From Mesorhizobium sp. WSM4306 (GTDB lineage: Bacteria; Pseudomonadota; Alphaproteobacteria; Rhizobiales; Rhizobiaceae), in NCBI RefSeq assembly GCF_007003975.1, contig NZ_VFTC01000001.1:558001-622000 (forward strand): 64,000 bases of DNA, written 5' to 3'. Position numbers and translations under genes: made by a program. The notes under the pieces are model-generated. The model was not told where the DNA came from. It did no database searches and worked only from the letters and a program-made list of their open reading frames with translations. Shown one piece after another: positions 28,232 to 35,230 of the stretch (the stretch's first letter is position 1; each line of letters opens with the position of its first letter).

Positions 28232-28412
28232 GGCGCTGCCCCTCACCTGCCTGCCGGCATCCTCTCCCCGTATAGTGACGGGGAGAGGGGTGCTGTCGCC
28301 GACGGTTTCGCCAATCACAAGTGTCGATGAAAGAGCGCCAAGCTGCGGCCAGCTCTTTCTCCCCGTCACTATACGGGGAGAAATGCCCGGCAGGGCAATG
28401 AGGGGCAGCGCC
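28232..28412. repeat. Large inverted repeat element (RIME-like)
   Basis: Two arms of about 58 bp (28232-28290 and 28354-28412) are near-perfect reverse complements. They begin GGCGCTGCCCCTCA and end TGAGGGGCAGCGCC. Each arm has an inner palindrome around CTCCCCGTatagtgACGGGGAG. The 63-bp centre shows no gene. This is the form of rhizobial intergenic mosaic elements. It lies between thyA and DUF2853, both on the minus strand. Confidence 0.8.
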
Positions 28413-28461
28413 GACGCTTAACAAGGAGCAAGCCAGAAGGCTCGCCATCCAGCAAAAGTCT

Positions 28462-28773
28462 CTAAAGCGAGCCCAGCTTGCCCAGATCCTTGGCGACGAG
28501 ATAGTAAAAGGTCACGCGGCTCTTGGTGTTGTCGGCAGCCATCGCCTTGCAGGTCTTTTCGATGGATGCATCCGCCTTGGCGCCGTCGGCGATGCCGAGC
28601 TTCTTGGCGACCCAGTTGGTCTTTACGCGATCGAGTTCTTTGGGGTCGGTGCACGATACCAGCGAGGAATCGCGGTTCCTCAGCGCAATACCCAGATGCT
28701 TGACGATCTTTTCGACCGCATCGGCGCTGGCGCCGGCGTCGTATTTCTTCACATCCGCAAGATAGTCGGCCAT
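28462..28773 (-). CDS. DUF2853 family protein
   Basis: A 103-residue soluble protein: MADYLADVKKYDAGASADAV at the start, then HLGIALRNRDSSLVSCTDPK and SRVTFYYLVAKDLGKL. This matches DUF2853, a small helical family of unknown function common in alphaproteobacteria. AGGGGAAG precedes the ATG at 28773. It stands alone. Confidence 0.85.
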   Translation of the reverse strand: MADYLADVKKYDAGASADAVEKIVKHLGIALRNRDSSLVSCTDPKELDRVKTNWVAKKLGIADGAKADASIEKTCKAMAADNTKSRVTFYYLVAKDLGKLGSL

Positions 28774-28974
28774 CGGACTTCCCCTCGTCGGCGCCACGGA
28801 TCCGGTCGATGAGGGCTGTGGCGCGCTACGCAACCTGTGCGCTAGGTCGATACTCCTCACCGGCGCAAAGCTTCGGTTGAGACCGTGTCCAAGTCAACCC
28901 TCGGCGTCGCAGTTTGGCTCTGGGAAGAAGCGCGATTGCGGCCTTTCATTTCGAGCGACGACCCCCTATATTCG

Positions 28975-29298
28975 TTTTGTCGGCTTGACCGACTATGGCG
29001 ATAAATGGGCGATGAAATAAGCCGTTCGGACCCGGGGGCGGTACCCGGCGCCTCCACCAAAAGCCGCTTTGACGACGAGGCGGTTTTTGCTGGGGGCGAA
29101 ATAGGATCGACGAAGGTGTAAAGATCGTACTTTTGCCCGGCATTGTACCACCGTCATCGGGCTAAACTTATAGTTGCCAACGACAACTATGCGGAAGCTC
29201 GTCTCGCTGCTTAATGCAGTGCGAACGCTTCAAATCAAGCCCTAGAGGTTCGCACTTCTAGGCGGGGTTCGGAGGTACCTGGCAACAGAAACCTCCAC
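28975..29298 (+). ncRNA. ssrA: tmRNA, circularly permuted two-piece form
   Basis: This is the alphaproteobacterial permuted tmRNA. The acceptor piece comes first and ends TTCGGACCCGGGGGC...CGCCTCCACCA at 29059, with the T-arm visible. A short intervening loop (29060-29091) is removed. The coding piece begins GGGGGCGAAATAGGATCGAC at 29092, and its first seven bases pair with CGCCTCC of the acceptor end. The tag frame (29176-29214) encodes ANDNYAEARLAA then TAA. The outer ends are approximate; a TATATT box at 28967-28972 suggests transcription begins near 28978. It rescues stalled ribosomes and tags the peptide for ClpXP, helped by SspB, whose gene is 2.5 kb downstream. Confidence 0.95.
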
Positions 29299-29407
29299 TT
29301 CTCCACTCCCCAATATTGTACGCGCAACGTCGACTGACGCCGACTTCGCGTGGCTATGGGCCGCGAAGCCATCGAGCCGCGTGCGCCTCTTCTCCATGGA
29401 ACAGGAG

Positions 29408-29548
29408 ATGCAAAACTTTACCGATCGATTCTTCGTGCTGACTGGCGGTCGGCGTCTACACGAATTGGGCTACGAGCTGATCGAGCTGCCGCTGGCCTCC
29501 GTCGAAGCGCGAATGCGCTTCATTCTGGCGAAAGCCGGATTGAAATGA
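29408..29548 (+). pseudogene. Internally deleted AAA-family ATPase remnant
   Basis: A 46-codon frame with a good ribosome site (ACAGGAG directly before the ATG). It begins MQNFTDRFFVLTGG, the usual start of a small P-loop AAA protein, where PGSGKT should follow. It then jumps to LGYELIELPLASVEARMRFI, the typical C-terminal end of the same family. About 130 residues, including the rest of the P-loop, are missing. I read this as an in-frame internal deletion of a kinase-like ATPase of about 180 residues. It may still be translated but cannot bind ATP. Confidence 0.7.
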
Positions 29549-29575
29549 AAAAGGCCGGGAAAACCTGGCCTTTTT
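29548..29575. terminator. Bidirectional terminator
   Basis: AAAAAGGCCGGG-AAAA-CCTGGCCTTTTT forms a 12-bp stem with one G-T wobble, with T-tracts on both strands. It separates the AAA remnant from the convergent efflux-pump gene. Confidence 0.85.
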
Positions 29576-29591
29576 CACAAGATGTGGCTGC

Positions 29592-30797
29592 TTACTCCGC
29601 CGGCGCTTCGATCGCGTCGCGCGAACGGCCGAGCGTTAGCTTGGCCAGCGTGAACGAGATCACGGCGCAGAGCGTAATGCCGGCGACCATCGGCAGCGGC
29701 GTGCCGTCAAAGAAGATGCCGGCGACACCCATGGCCAGCGCGCCGATGGCAAAGTGCAGCGTGCCCATCAGCGCCGAGGCCGTGCCGGCGATCTCGCCAT
29801 GCTCTTCCATGGCCAGCACCGACGTGGTCGGGATAACCAGGCCGAGGAAGCCGTAGCCGATGAACAGCAGCGCCGCCATCACGTCGAGCCGGTCGACGCC
29901 GGTCGCCATGATCGCGAACAACGCCACCATCGTCGTGGCATAGCCGGTCACCGCGACCCAGACGACGCGCTTCAGCCCGAAGCGTTCGGACAGCAATCCC
30001 GTCAGCTGCGACATGCCGATAAAGGCCACCGCATTGATCGAGAAGAACACACTGTAGACCGAAGGCGACAGCCCGTAATGGTCGATCAGGATGAAGGACG
30101 AACTCGAGAGGTAAACGAAGAAGCTGGCAATGCCGAAGCCGGCGATCGCCACCAGGCCGAGGAAATTGCGGTCACCCATCAGGAAGCGATAGCCGGCAAG
30201 TGCGGTGCCAAAGGAGGAACCGACGCGTTCTTCCGCCGGCCGCGTCTCCTTGAGCGAGGTCGCCAAAAGAATGGTCGCCAGCAGGGCCGCGCCCGTCACC
30301 GTCCAGAACACAGCGCGCCAGCCGAAATTCTCGATGATCTGGCTACCGGTCAGCGGCGCCAGGATCGGCGACACCGAAAACACCAGCATCAGCAAGGACA
30401 TCAGTTTGGCGGCTTCCGTGCCGGTGTGCAGGTCGCGCACGATGGCGCGCGGCACGGCCATGCCGGCGCTGGCGCCGAGGCCCTGCAGGAAGCGGAAGGC
30501 GATCAGCCACTCGATGGTCGGCGCCATTGCCGAACCGATGCCCCCGACCATGAACAGCGCCAAGCCGCCATAGAGCGGCAGCTTGCGGCCAACCATGTCG
30601 GAGATCGGCCCGACGACGATCTGGCCGAAGCCCATCGACAGGAAGAAAATCAGCAGGCTCATCTGCACGGCGGCGGTGCCGGCATGCAAATCCTCGCCGA
30701 TCGAAGGCAGCGCCGGCAGGTACATGTCGATAGCGAAAGGGCCGATGGCGGACAACAAGCCGAGCACGACCGCGATGCGGAGGAATTTGAGACTCAT
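29592..30797 (-). CDS. Bcr/CflA-family multidrug efflux MFS transporter
   Basis: A 401-residue drug:proton antiporter with about twelve membrane segments. The Bcr/CflA marks are DMYLPALPSIGEDLHAGTAA, QIVVGPISDMVGRKLPLYGG (motif A) and LQGLGASAGMAVPRAIVRDL (motif C-like). I chose the ATG at 30797 (MSLKFLRIAVVLGLLSAIGP). It is divergent from a TetR gene with a palindromic site between them, so drug-inducible repression is likely. Confidence 0.92.
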   Translation of the reverse strand: MSLKFLRIAVVLGLLSAIGPFAIDMYLPALPSIGEDLHAGTAAVQMSLLIFFLSMGFGQIVVGPISDMVGRKLPLYGGLALFMVGGIGSAMAPTIEWLIAFRFLQGLGASAGMAVPRAIVRDLHTGTEAAKLMSLLMLVFSVSPILAPLTGSQIIENFGWRAVFWTVTGAALLATILLATSLKETRPAEERVGSSFGTALAGYRFLMGDRNFLGLVAIAGFGIASFFVYLSSSSFILIDHYGLSPSVYSVFFSINAVAFIGMSQLTGLLSERFGLKRVVWVAVTGYATTMVALFAIMATGVDRLDVMAALLFIGYGFLGLVIPTTSVLAMEEHGEIAGTASALMGTLHFAIGALAMGVAGIFFDGTPLPMVAGITLCAVISFTLAKLTLGRSRDAIEAPAE

Positions 30798-30939
30798 GAT
30801 AAAGGCTTCTTTCAAATCTGGTTGCCGCCGCCAAGCGACGTCTAACCCCAGGACGTTCCATCCCGTGGAAATCCGACATCCCGGGGCGAATTCATTCGTC
30901 CCACTCGGAGCAAATTTCCGTTTTCTTATGTCCACAAAT

Positions 30940-30957
30940 TTAGACAGTCTTGTCTAA
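30940..30957. promoter_or_regulatory. TetR operator palindrome
   Basis: The sequence TTAGACAGTCTTGTCTAA is a palindrome with 7-bp arms and a 4-bp centre, lying 29 bp before the tetR-family ATG and 143 bp before the efflux-pump ATG. It is the only strong dyad in the divergent region, apart from TCTATATAGA at 30972-30981. Confidence 0.75.
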
Positions 30958-30985
30958 TTCGTCAATCACCTCTATATAGATTTTT

Positions 30986-31669
30986 ATGAAGCCTGCCGTT
31001 TCTCCTGACATTTTCCCGCCACGCGGCCACGAGGCCAAGCGTATGTCGATCATCGATGCGGCGGCCTCTGTGTTTTGCCGCGAAGGCTTTGCCGGCGCCA
31101 ATATCGACCTGATCGCGGCGGAGGCCGGTGTCTCGCGCCAGACCATCTACAATCACCACCGCGACAAGGAAAAGCTTTTCACGGCCGTGGTGCGCGACCT
31201 GACCGAGCGCTGCAATGCCGGCATCTTCGCCACCTTCGCCAGCTTCCCCGACCAGCCCAGGGATCTCGAAGGCGATTTGATCGGCTTCGCCGTGCGCATG
31301 AACCAGAACTGCATCTGCAATCGCGACGGACGCTTCCTGCGCAAGCTGATCCAGACCGAAGGCGAGCGCTATCCCGAACTGTTTGGCGAATGGCGCGACC
31401 AGGGTCCCGGCCGGACCTGGCCCGCACTCGCCGCGCGCTTCGCCCGCCTCGCCCATGCCGGCCACCTCGCGGTCGACGATCCCGATGTCGCCGCGCGCCA
31501 GTTCTTGGCGCTGGCCAACGCCGAACTGCAGACCACCTTCATGCTCGGCGGCATGCCGTCGGAGGATGAAGTACTGCAGTCGGCGACGCACGGCGTGCGC
31601 ACCTTCCTGCGCGCCTTTGGCAAGCGCAGATCCGCAGCGGCGGTGGAAAAGCAGTTGGCCAGCGCCTGA
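30986..31669 (+). CDS. TetR-family repressor
   Basis: A 227-residue regulator. The N-terminal helix-turn-helix is IIDAAASVFCREGFAGANID, then LIAAEAGVSRQTIYNHHRDK (about residues 22-62). The C-terminal part resembles AefR-like domains (PDVAARQFLALANAELQTTF). No Shine-Dalgarno sequence is visible before the ATG. It probably represses itself and the divergent Bcr/CflA pump. Confidence 0.9.
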   Translation: MKPAVSPDIFPPRGHEAKRMSIIDAAASVFCREGFAGANIDLIAAEAGVSRQTIYNHHRDKEKLFTAVVRDLTERCNAGIFATFASFPDQPRDLEGDLIGFAVRMNQNCICNRDGRFLRKLIQTEGERYPELFGEWRDQGPGRTWPALAARFARLAHAGHLAVDDPDVAARQFLALANAELQTTFMLGGMPSEDEVLQSATHGVRTFLRAFGKRRSAAAVEKQLASA

Positions 31670-31802
31670 ACGAATCTAAAGTCGGCGATCAAATCGTCCG
31701 TGACGGGCCTCGCTTCGGCGCATCAGCGATCTATATCCGGTTTACGCCGCCCTCAAGCTTGATTACAGCTATGCGGACGATTCAACGGAACCCGACCAGC
31801 AC

Positions 31803-32345
31803 ATGGCCGACGACCACATCCGCTACGACATTTTAGCCCAGGAGGCGCTGCGCGGCGTCATGCGCAAGGTCCTGGCCGAAGTCGCGCGCACCGGCCTTCC
31901 CGGCAATCATCATTTCTTCATCACCTTCCTGACCGGCGCACCGGGCGTGCGCGTGTCGTCGAGGTTGCGCGAGCGCTATCCCGAACAGATGACCATCGTC
32001 ATCCAGTTCCAGTATTGGGACCTCAAGGTGACCGATACCGGTTTCGAGGTCGGCCTGTCCTTCTCCGACGTGCCGGAGAAACTCGAAATCCCGTTCTCGG
32101 CCGTGCGCGGCTTCTACGATCCGTCGGTCAATTTCGAACTCGAATTCGACGTCAAGACAGACGTTCCCGCCGAAGACGAAGCACCGGCACAGCCGGCTCC
32201 CGAGCCCTTGGCCATCGTCTCCGAGAAAAAACCCAAGGCCGAGAAGAAGGCCGCCGCGGCCGAAGCCGAGAAAAAGCCGGCCGTGGCCGATGCCGCCGGC
32301 AAGGGCGCAGACGTCGTCTCGCTCGACGCCTTCCGCAAGAAGTAG
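31803..32345 (+). CDS. sspB: ClpXP adaptor SspB (alpha type)
   Basis: A 180-residue adaptor that delivers ssrA-tagged proteins to ClpXP. The substrate-binding domain (about residues 1-125) includes HHFFITFLTGAPGVRVSSRL and EKLEIPFSAVRGFYDPSVNF. A flexible Ala/Lys/Glu linker follows, then a C-terminal XB-like tail VVSLDAFRKK that docks on ClpX. The tmRNA gene lies 2.5 kb upstream. Two small genes follow at short distance on the same strand. Confidence 0.93.
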   Translation: MADDHIRYDILAQEALRGVMRKVLAEVARTGLPGNHHFFITFLTGAPGVRVSSRLRERYPEQMTIVIQFQYWDLKVTDTGFEVGLSFSDVPEKLEIPFSAVRGFYDPSVNFELEFDVKTDVPAEDEAPAQPAPEPLAIVSEKKPKAEKKAAAAEAEKKPAVADAAGKGADVVSLDAFRKK

Positions 32346-32363
32346 CGGGACGGACGGCGCGAC

Positions 32364-32558
32364 ATGGGCGACGTCGTCAACCTTCGACAGCTCCGCAAGC
32401 AAAAAGCGCGCGCCGAAAAGGAAAAGCTGGCCGGCGAGAACCGCGCTCTGCACGGCCGTTCCAAAGCCGAAAAAACCCGCGACCGGCTGACGTCAGATAA
32501 GGCCGAGAAGTTCGTCGCCGGCCATCGCCGCGAACGCCCGGAAGATCAGGGCGATTGA
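32364..32558 (+). CDS. DUF4169 family protein
   Basis: A 64-residue, highly charged helical protein: MGDVVNLRQLRKQKARAEKE, then ENRALHGRSKAEKTRDRLT. This is DUF4169, a small alphaproteobacterial family of unknown function. It starts 18 bp after sspB and is followed 13 bp later by the ribbon-helix-helix gene, so all three are probably one operon. Confidence 0.83.
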   Translation: MGDVVNLRQLRKQKARAEKEKLAGENRALHGRSKAEKTRDRLTSDKAEKFVAGHRRERPEDQGD

Positions 32559-32571
32559 TGGACAGCCTGCG

Positions 32572-32796
32572 GTGAGCCCGGTCGAAAAACGCTCGGTAAC
32601 GATCCGCGGCCACCGCACCAGCTATTCGCTCGAAAAACCCTTCTATGACGATCTCGTCGCCATCGCCGCTGCGCGCAATATGACACTCGCCGCATTGGTT
32701 GCCGACATCGACGAGACAAGGCCTCGCGACGCCAACCTGTCCTCGGCGCTCAGGCTCTATGTGCTGGACTGGGCGAAGGGCAACGCCAGATTCTAA
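32572..32796 (+). CDS. Ribbon-helix-helix domain protein
   Basis: A 74-residue protein: VEKRSVTIRGHRTSYSLEKP, then FYDDLVAIAAARNMTLAALV, the short RHH_4-type DNA-binding fold. The start is GTG at 32572; the only nearby ATG (32558) is followed at once by a stop. It may regulate transcription, but its target is unknown. The stop codon overlaps the convergent ClC gene by 4 bp. Confidence 0.8.
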   Translation: MSPVEKRSVTIRGHRTSYSLEKPFYDDLVAIAAARNMTLAALVADIDETRPRDANLSSALRLYVLDWAKGNARF

Positions 32797-34589
32797 ACTG
32801 GATCGGCCGCACTATCCTGTTTCCGGTGTCGGGTGCCAAAGCCGAGCAATGCCGTGCGGTCGCGTTCCTCGGCCTGCTTCTTCGCCCTCACCCGCATCAA
32901 ATCCTTCCAGCCGATATAGCCGACCAGGCGGGACTCCTCCCGCGTGACGACGGGCAGATGCGAAATGTTGGCCGTCAGCAATTTGTCGGAGAGGCCTTCC
33001 AGATATTCGTCGGGATAGGCGAGCGTCACCTTTGAGCCGGCGAGCAGTTCGCCGAGCGTCGTCGTGCGATGCTTGCCGGCCCGGCGCCAGCGCAGGATGG
33101 CCGGCGGATCGATGACGCCAAGCACATGGCCGTCTTCATTGACCACCGGAAAGCTCGGGTGCCGTGTCTCGGGCGCGGTGAGGAAAGCGGCCGCGCCATG
33201 CAGCGTCATTGTCGCCGGCACGCTTTCGACCTTTGCTGTCATCACCTCGCGCACGCGGGTCAGCGCAAACGGGTCTACGCGGTACTCGCGCACCAGATGG
33301 TGCCCTCGCCTCGCCACCTTCTCGGTCAGGATCGAGCGCTTCATCAACAGCACGGTGACGGCATGGGCGGTAGCACAGGCGGCGATCAACGGCACCAGGA
33401 CATGGGTGTTGCCGGTCAATTCGACCGCAAAGAAGGTAGCCGTCAACGGCGCACGCATGGTGCCGCCCATGGTCGCCGCCATCGCCAGCAATGGCCAGAA
33501 GCCAGGCGTCGCCTCAGGCAGGATACCGGCGAGCACTGCACCCATGGCCCCACCCATGATCAGCAGTGGCGCCAGAACGCCACCCGACGTTCCCGAACCA
33601 AGCGCCACCGACCAGATGATCGCCTTGACCACAAGCAGGACAAGAGCCGCCGTGGCGATCAAGCGGCCATCAAGCATGTCGGCGATGTTGTCATAGCCAA
33701 CGCCCAGCGCCTGCGGCTCGATCAGCCCACCAATGCCGACCACCAAGCCGCCGATCATCGGCCACCACATCCAGTGTATCGGCAGCTTCTGGAAAGCGTC
33801 TTCGCAGGCATAGACCATCTGCGTCAGCAAGCCGGACAGCAGCCCGGCGCATATCCCGATCAGCACCCAGCCGCCCAGCCCAGTGAATGAAGACACCATA
33901 CTGCCCTGGAACGGAAAGATCGGCCCCGGCAAATGCAGCATGGTGCGTTCGACCTCGGCAATGATGGCTGCGACTGCCACGGGAATAAAGCTGCGCGGCG
34001 TCCATTCGAAGAGCAGCAATTCCACGGCCAGCATGATGGCCGCGATCGGCGTGCCGAAGACGGTGGTCATGCCGGCCGCCGCACCCGCCACTAGCAATGT
34101 CTTGCGCTCATTGTCGCTGACCGGCAGCATCTGCGCGATCAGCGAGCCGATGGCGCCACCGGTCATGATGATCGGCCCTTCGGCGCCGAACGGACCGCCG
34201 CTGCCGATCGAAATAGCTGACGACAGCGGCTTCAGGATCGCCACCTTGGCGCCGAGGCGCGAGCGACCAAGCAGAATCGCCTCGATGGCTTCGGGAATGC
34301 CGTGGCCGCGGATCTTCTCGCTGCCGTACCTGGCCATCAAGCCGATGATCAGCGCGCCGATCACCGGAACGATGACGGCGGCATAACCAAGCGGCGTGTC
34401 CTGAAGTTTCAGCTCGGCAAGCGAGAACTGGCCGAAATAGGCAATGTTGGTGGCAAGCCGGATCAGTTTCAACAGCGCAATGCCGGCAAACAGCCCTGCG
34501 GTTGCGACCACGACGACGATCGCCGCGATGAGCAGCACACGCGCATCGGTGGTGAAGTCGCGAAGGTGGTGGCTATCGGAGGATTTCAT
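32793..34589 (-). CDS. ClC-family chloride channel/antiporter with CBS domains
   Basis: A 598-residue membrane protein. ClC signatures are GSGGPFGAEGPIIMTGGAIG (about residues 134-153), which keeps the gating glutamate, and GSGTSGGVLAPLLIMGGAMG near residue 350. The first motif departs from the usual GSGIP. Two CBS domains occupy about residues 450-570 (VREVMTAKVESVPATMTLHG and LSDKLLTANISHLPVV), which may bind nucleotides. It is divergent from a MarR gene with a perfect palindrome between them. Confidence 0.92.
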   Translation of the reverse strand: MKSSDSHHLRDFTTDARVLLIAAIVVVVATAGLFAGIALLKLIRLATNIAYFGQFSLAELKLQDTPLGYAAVIVPVIGALIIGLMARYGSEKIRGHGIPEAIEAILLGRSRLGAKVAILKPLSSAISIGSGGPFGAEGPIIMTGGAIGSLIAQMLPVSDNERKTLLVAGAAAGMTTVFGTPIAAIMLAVELLLFEWTPRSFIPVAVAAIIAEVERTMLHLPGPIFPFQGSMVSSFTGLGGWVLIGICAGLLSGLLTQMVYACEDAFQKLPIHWMWWPMIGGLVVGIGGLIEPQALGVGYDNIADMLDGRLIATAALVLLVVKAIIWSVALGSGTSGGVLAPLLIMGGAMGAVLAGILPEATPGFWPLLAMAATMGGTMRAPLTATFFAVELTGNTHVLVPLIAACATAHAVTVLLMKRSILTEKVARRGHHLVREYRVDPFALTRVREVMTAKVESVPATMTLHGAAAFLTAPETRHPSFPVVNEDGHVLGVIDPPAILRWRRAGKHRTTTLGELLAGSKVTLAYPDEYLEGLSDKLLTANISHLPVVTREESRLVGYIGWKDLMRVRAKKQAEERDRTALLGFGTRHRKQDSAADPV

Positions 34590-34645
34590 TTGGCGACCCG
34601 GCTTTCTGGAGGCGCCGAGCGCCGCCCTGTTGTCGGGCCGCTATG

Positions 34646-34660
34646 TATCGTAATACGATA
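34646..34660. promoter_or_regulatory. MarR operator palindrome
   Basis: TATCGTAATACGATA is a perfect 15-bp palindrome in the region between the divergent clC and marR genes (57 bp before the ClC ATG). MarR proteins bind such sites as dimers, so it is probably the operator for both genes. Confidence 0.72.
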
Positions 34661-34759
34661 TAAATATTCAAGACCGCTATCGACCAACCCGCCGCGTCAT
34701 TTTGAACGATGAAGATGGGCCAGCGTTGAGCTTTGCCGAGAAAGGGCGATAGATCGGGA

Positions 34760-35188
34760 ATGACCGTTCCGCAGAAACCACGCCCCGCGATCAGCGAAGC
34801 CGACTACCAGCGGCTGTCCGAGTTTCGCTATCTGATCCGCCGTTTCCTCGAATTCAGCCAGCTTCAGGCGGAGGCCGCCGGCCTTACGCCGCGCCAGCAT
34901 CAGGCGCTGCTTGCCATCAAGGGGTTTCCAGGTGGCGGACCGGTGACAATCGGCGAACTGGCAGAACGCCTGCGCATCCGCCACCACAGCGCCGTCGAGC
35001 TGGTCAACCGACTTGGAGAGGCCGGGCTGGTCTCAAGAGACCAGGACAAGGACGACCAGCGCCGCGTGTTTTTGCGATTGACCGAGCACGCCGAAGATCG
35101 TCTTGCCGAATTGTCGGCGGCGCATCTCGATGAGCTCGAGCGGATCGAACCGATGATGGGACGCCTGCTGACCCGTCACAAGCAATAG
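34760..35188 (+). CDS. MarR-family regulator
   Basis: A 142-residue winged-helix protein: LTPRQHQALLAIKGFPGGGP, then TIGELAERLRIRHHSAVELV and RDQDKDDQRRVFLRLTEHAE (the wing). I chose the ATG at 34760 (MTVPQKPRPAISEADYQRLS). It probably controls the divergent ClC gene through the palindrome at 34646. The ligand is unknown. Confidence 0.88.
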   Translation: MTVPQKPRPAISEADYQRLSEFRYLIRRFLEFSQLQAEAAGLTPRQHQALLAIKGFPGGGPVTIGELAERLRIRHHSAVELVNRLGEAGLVSRDQDKDDQRRVFLRLTEHAEDRLAELSAAHLDELERIEPMMGRLLTRHKQ

Positions 35189-35230
35189 GCCGCAGTCGCG
35201 AACCGTTTGCCTTCAGCCATGCAAGGCCTT

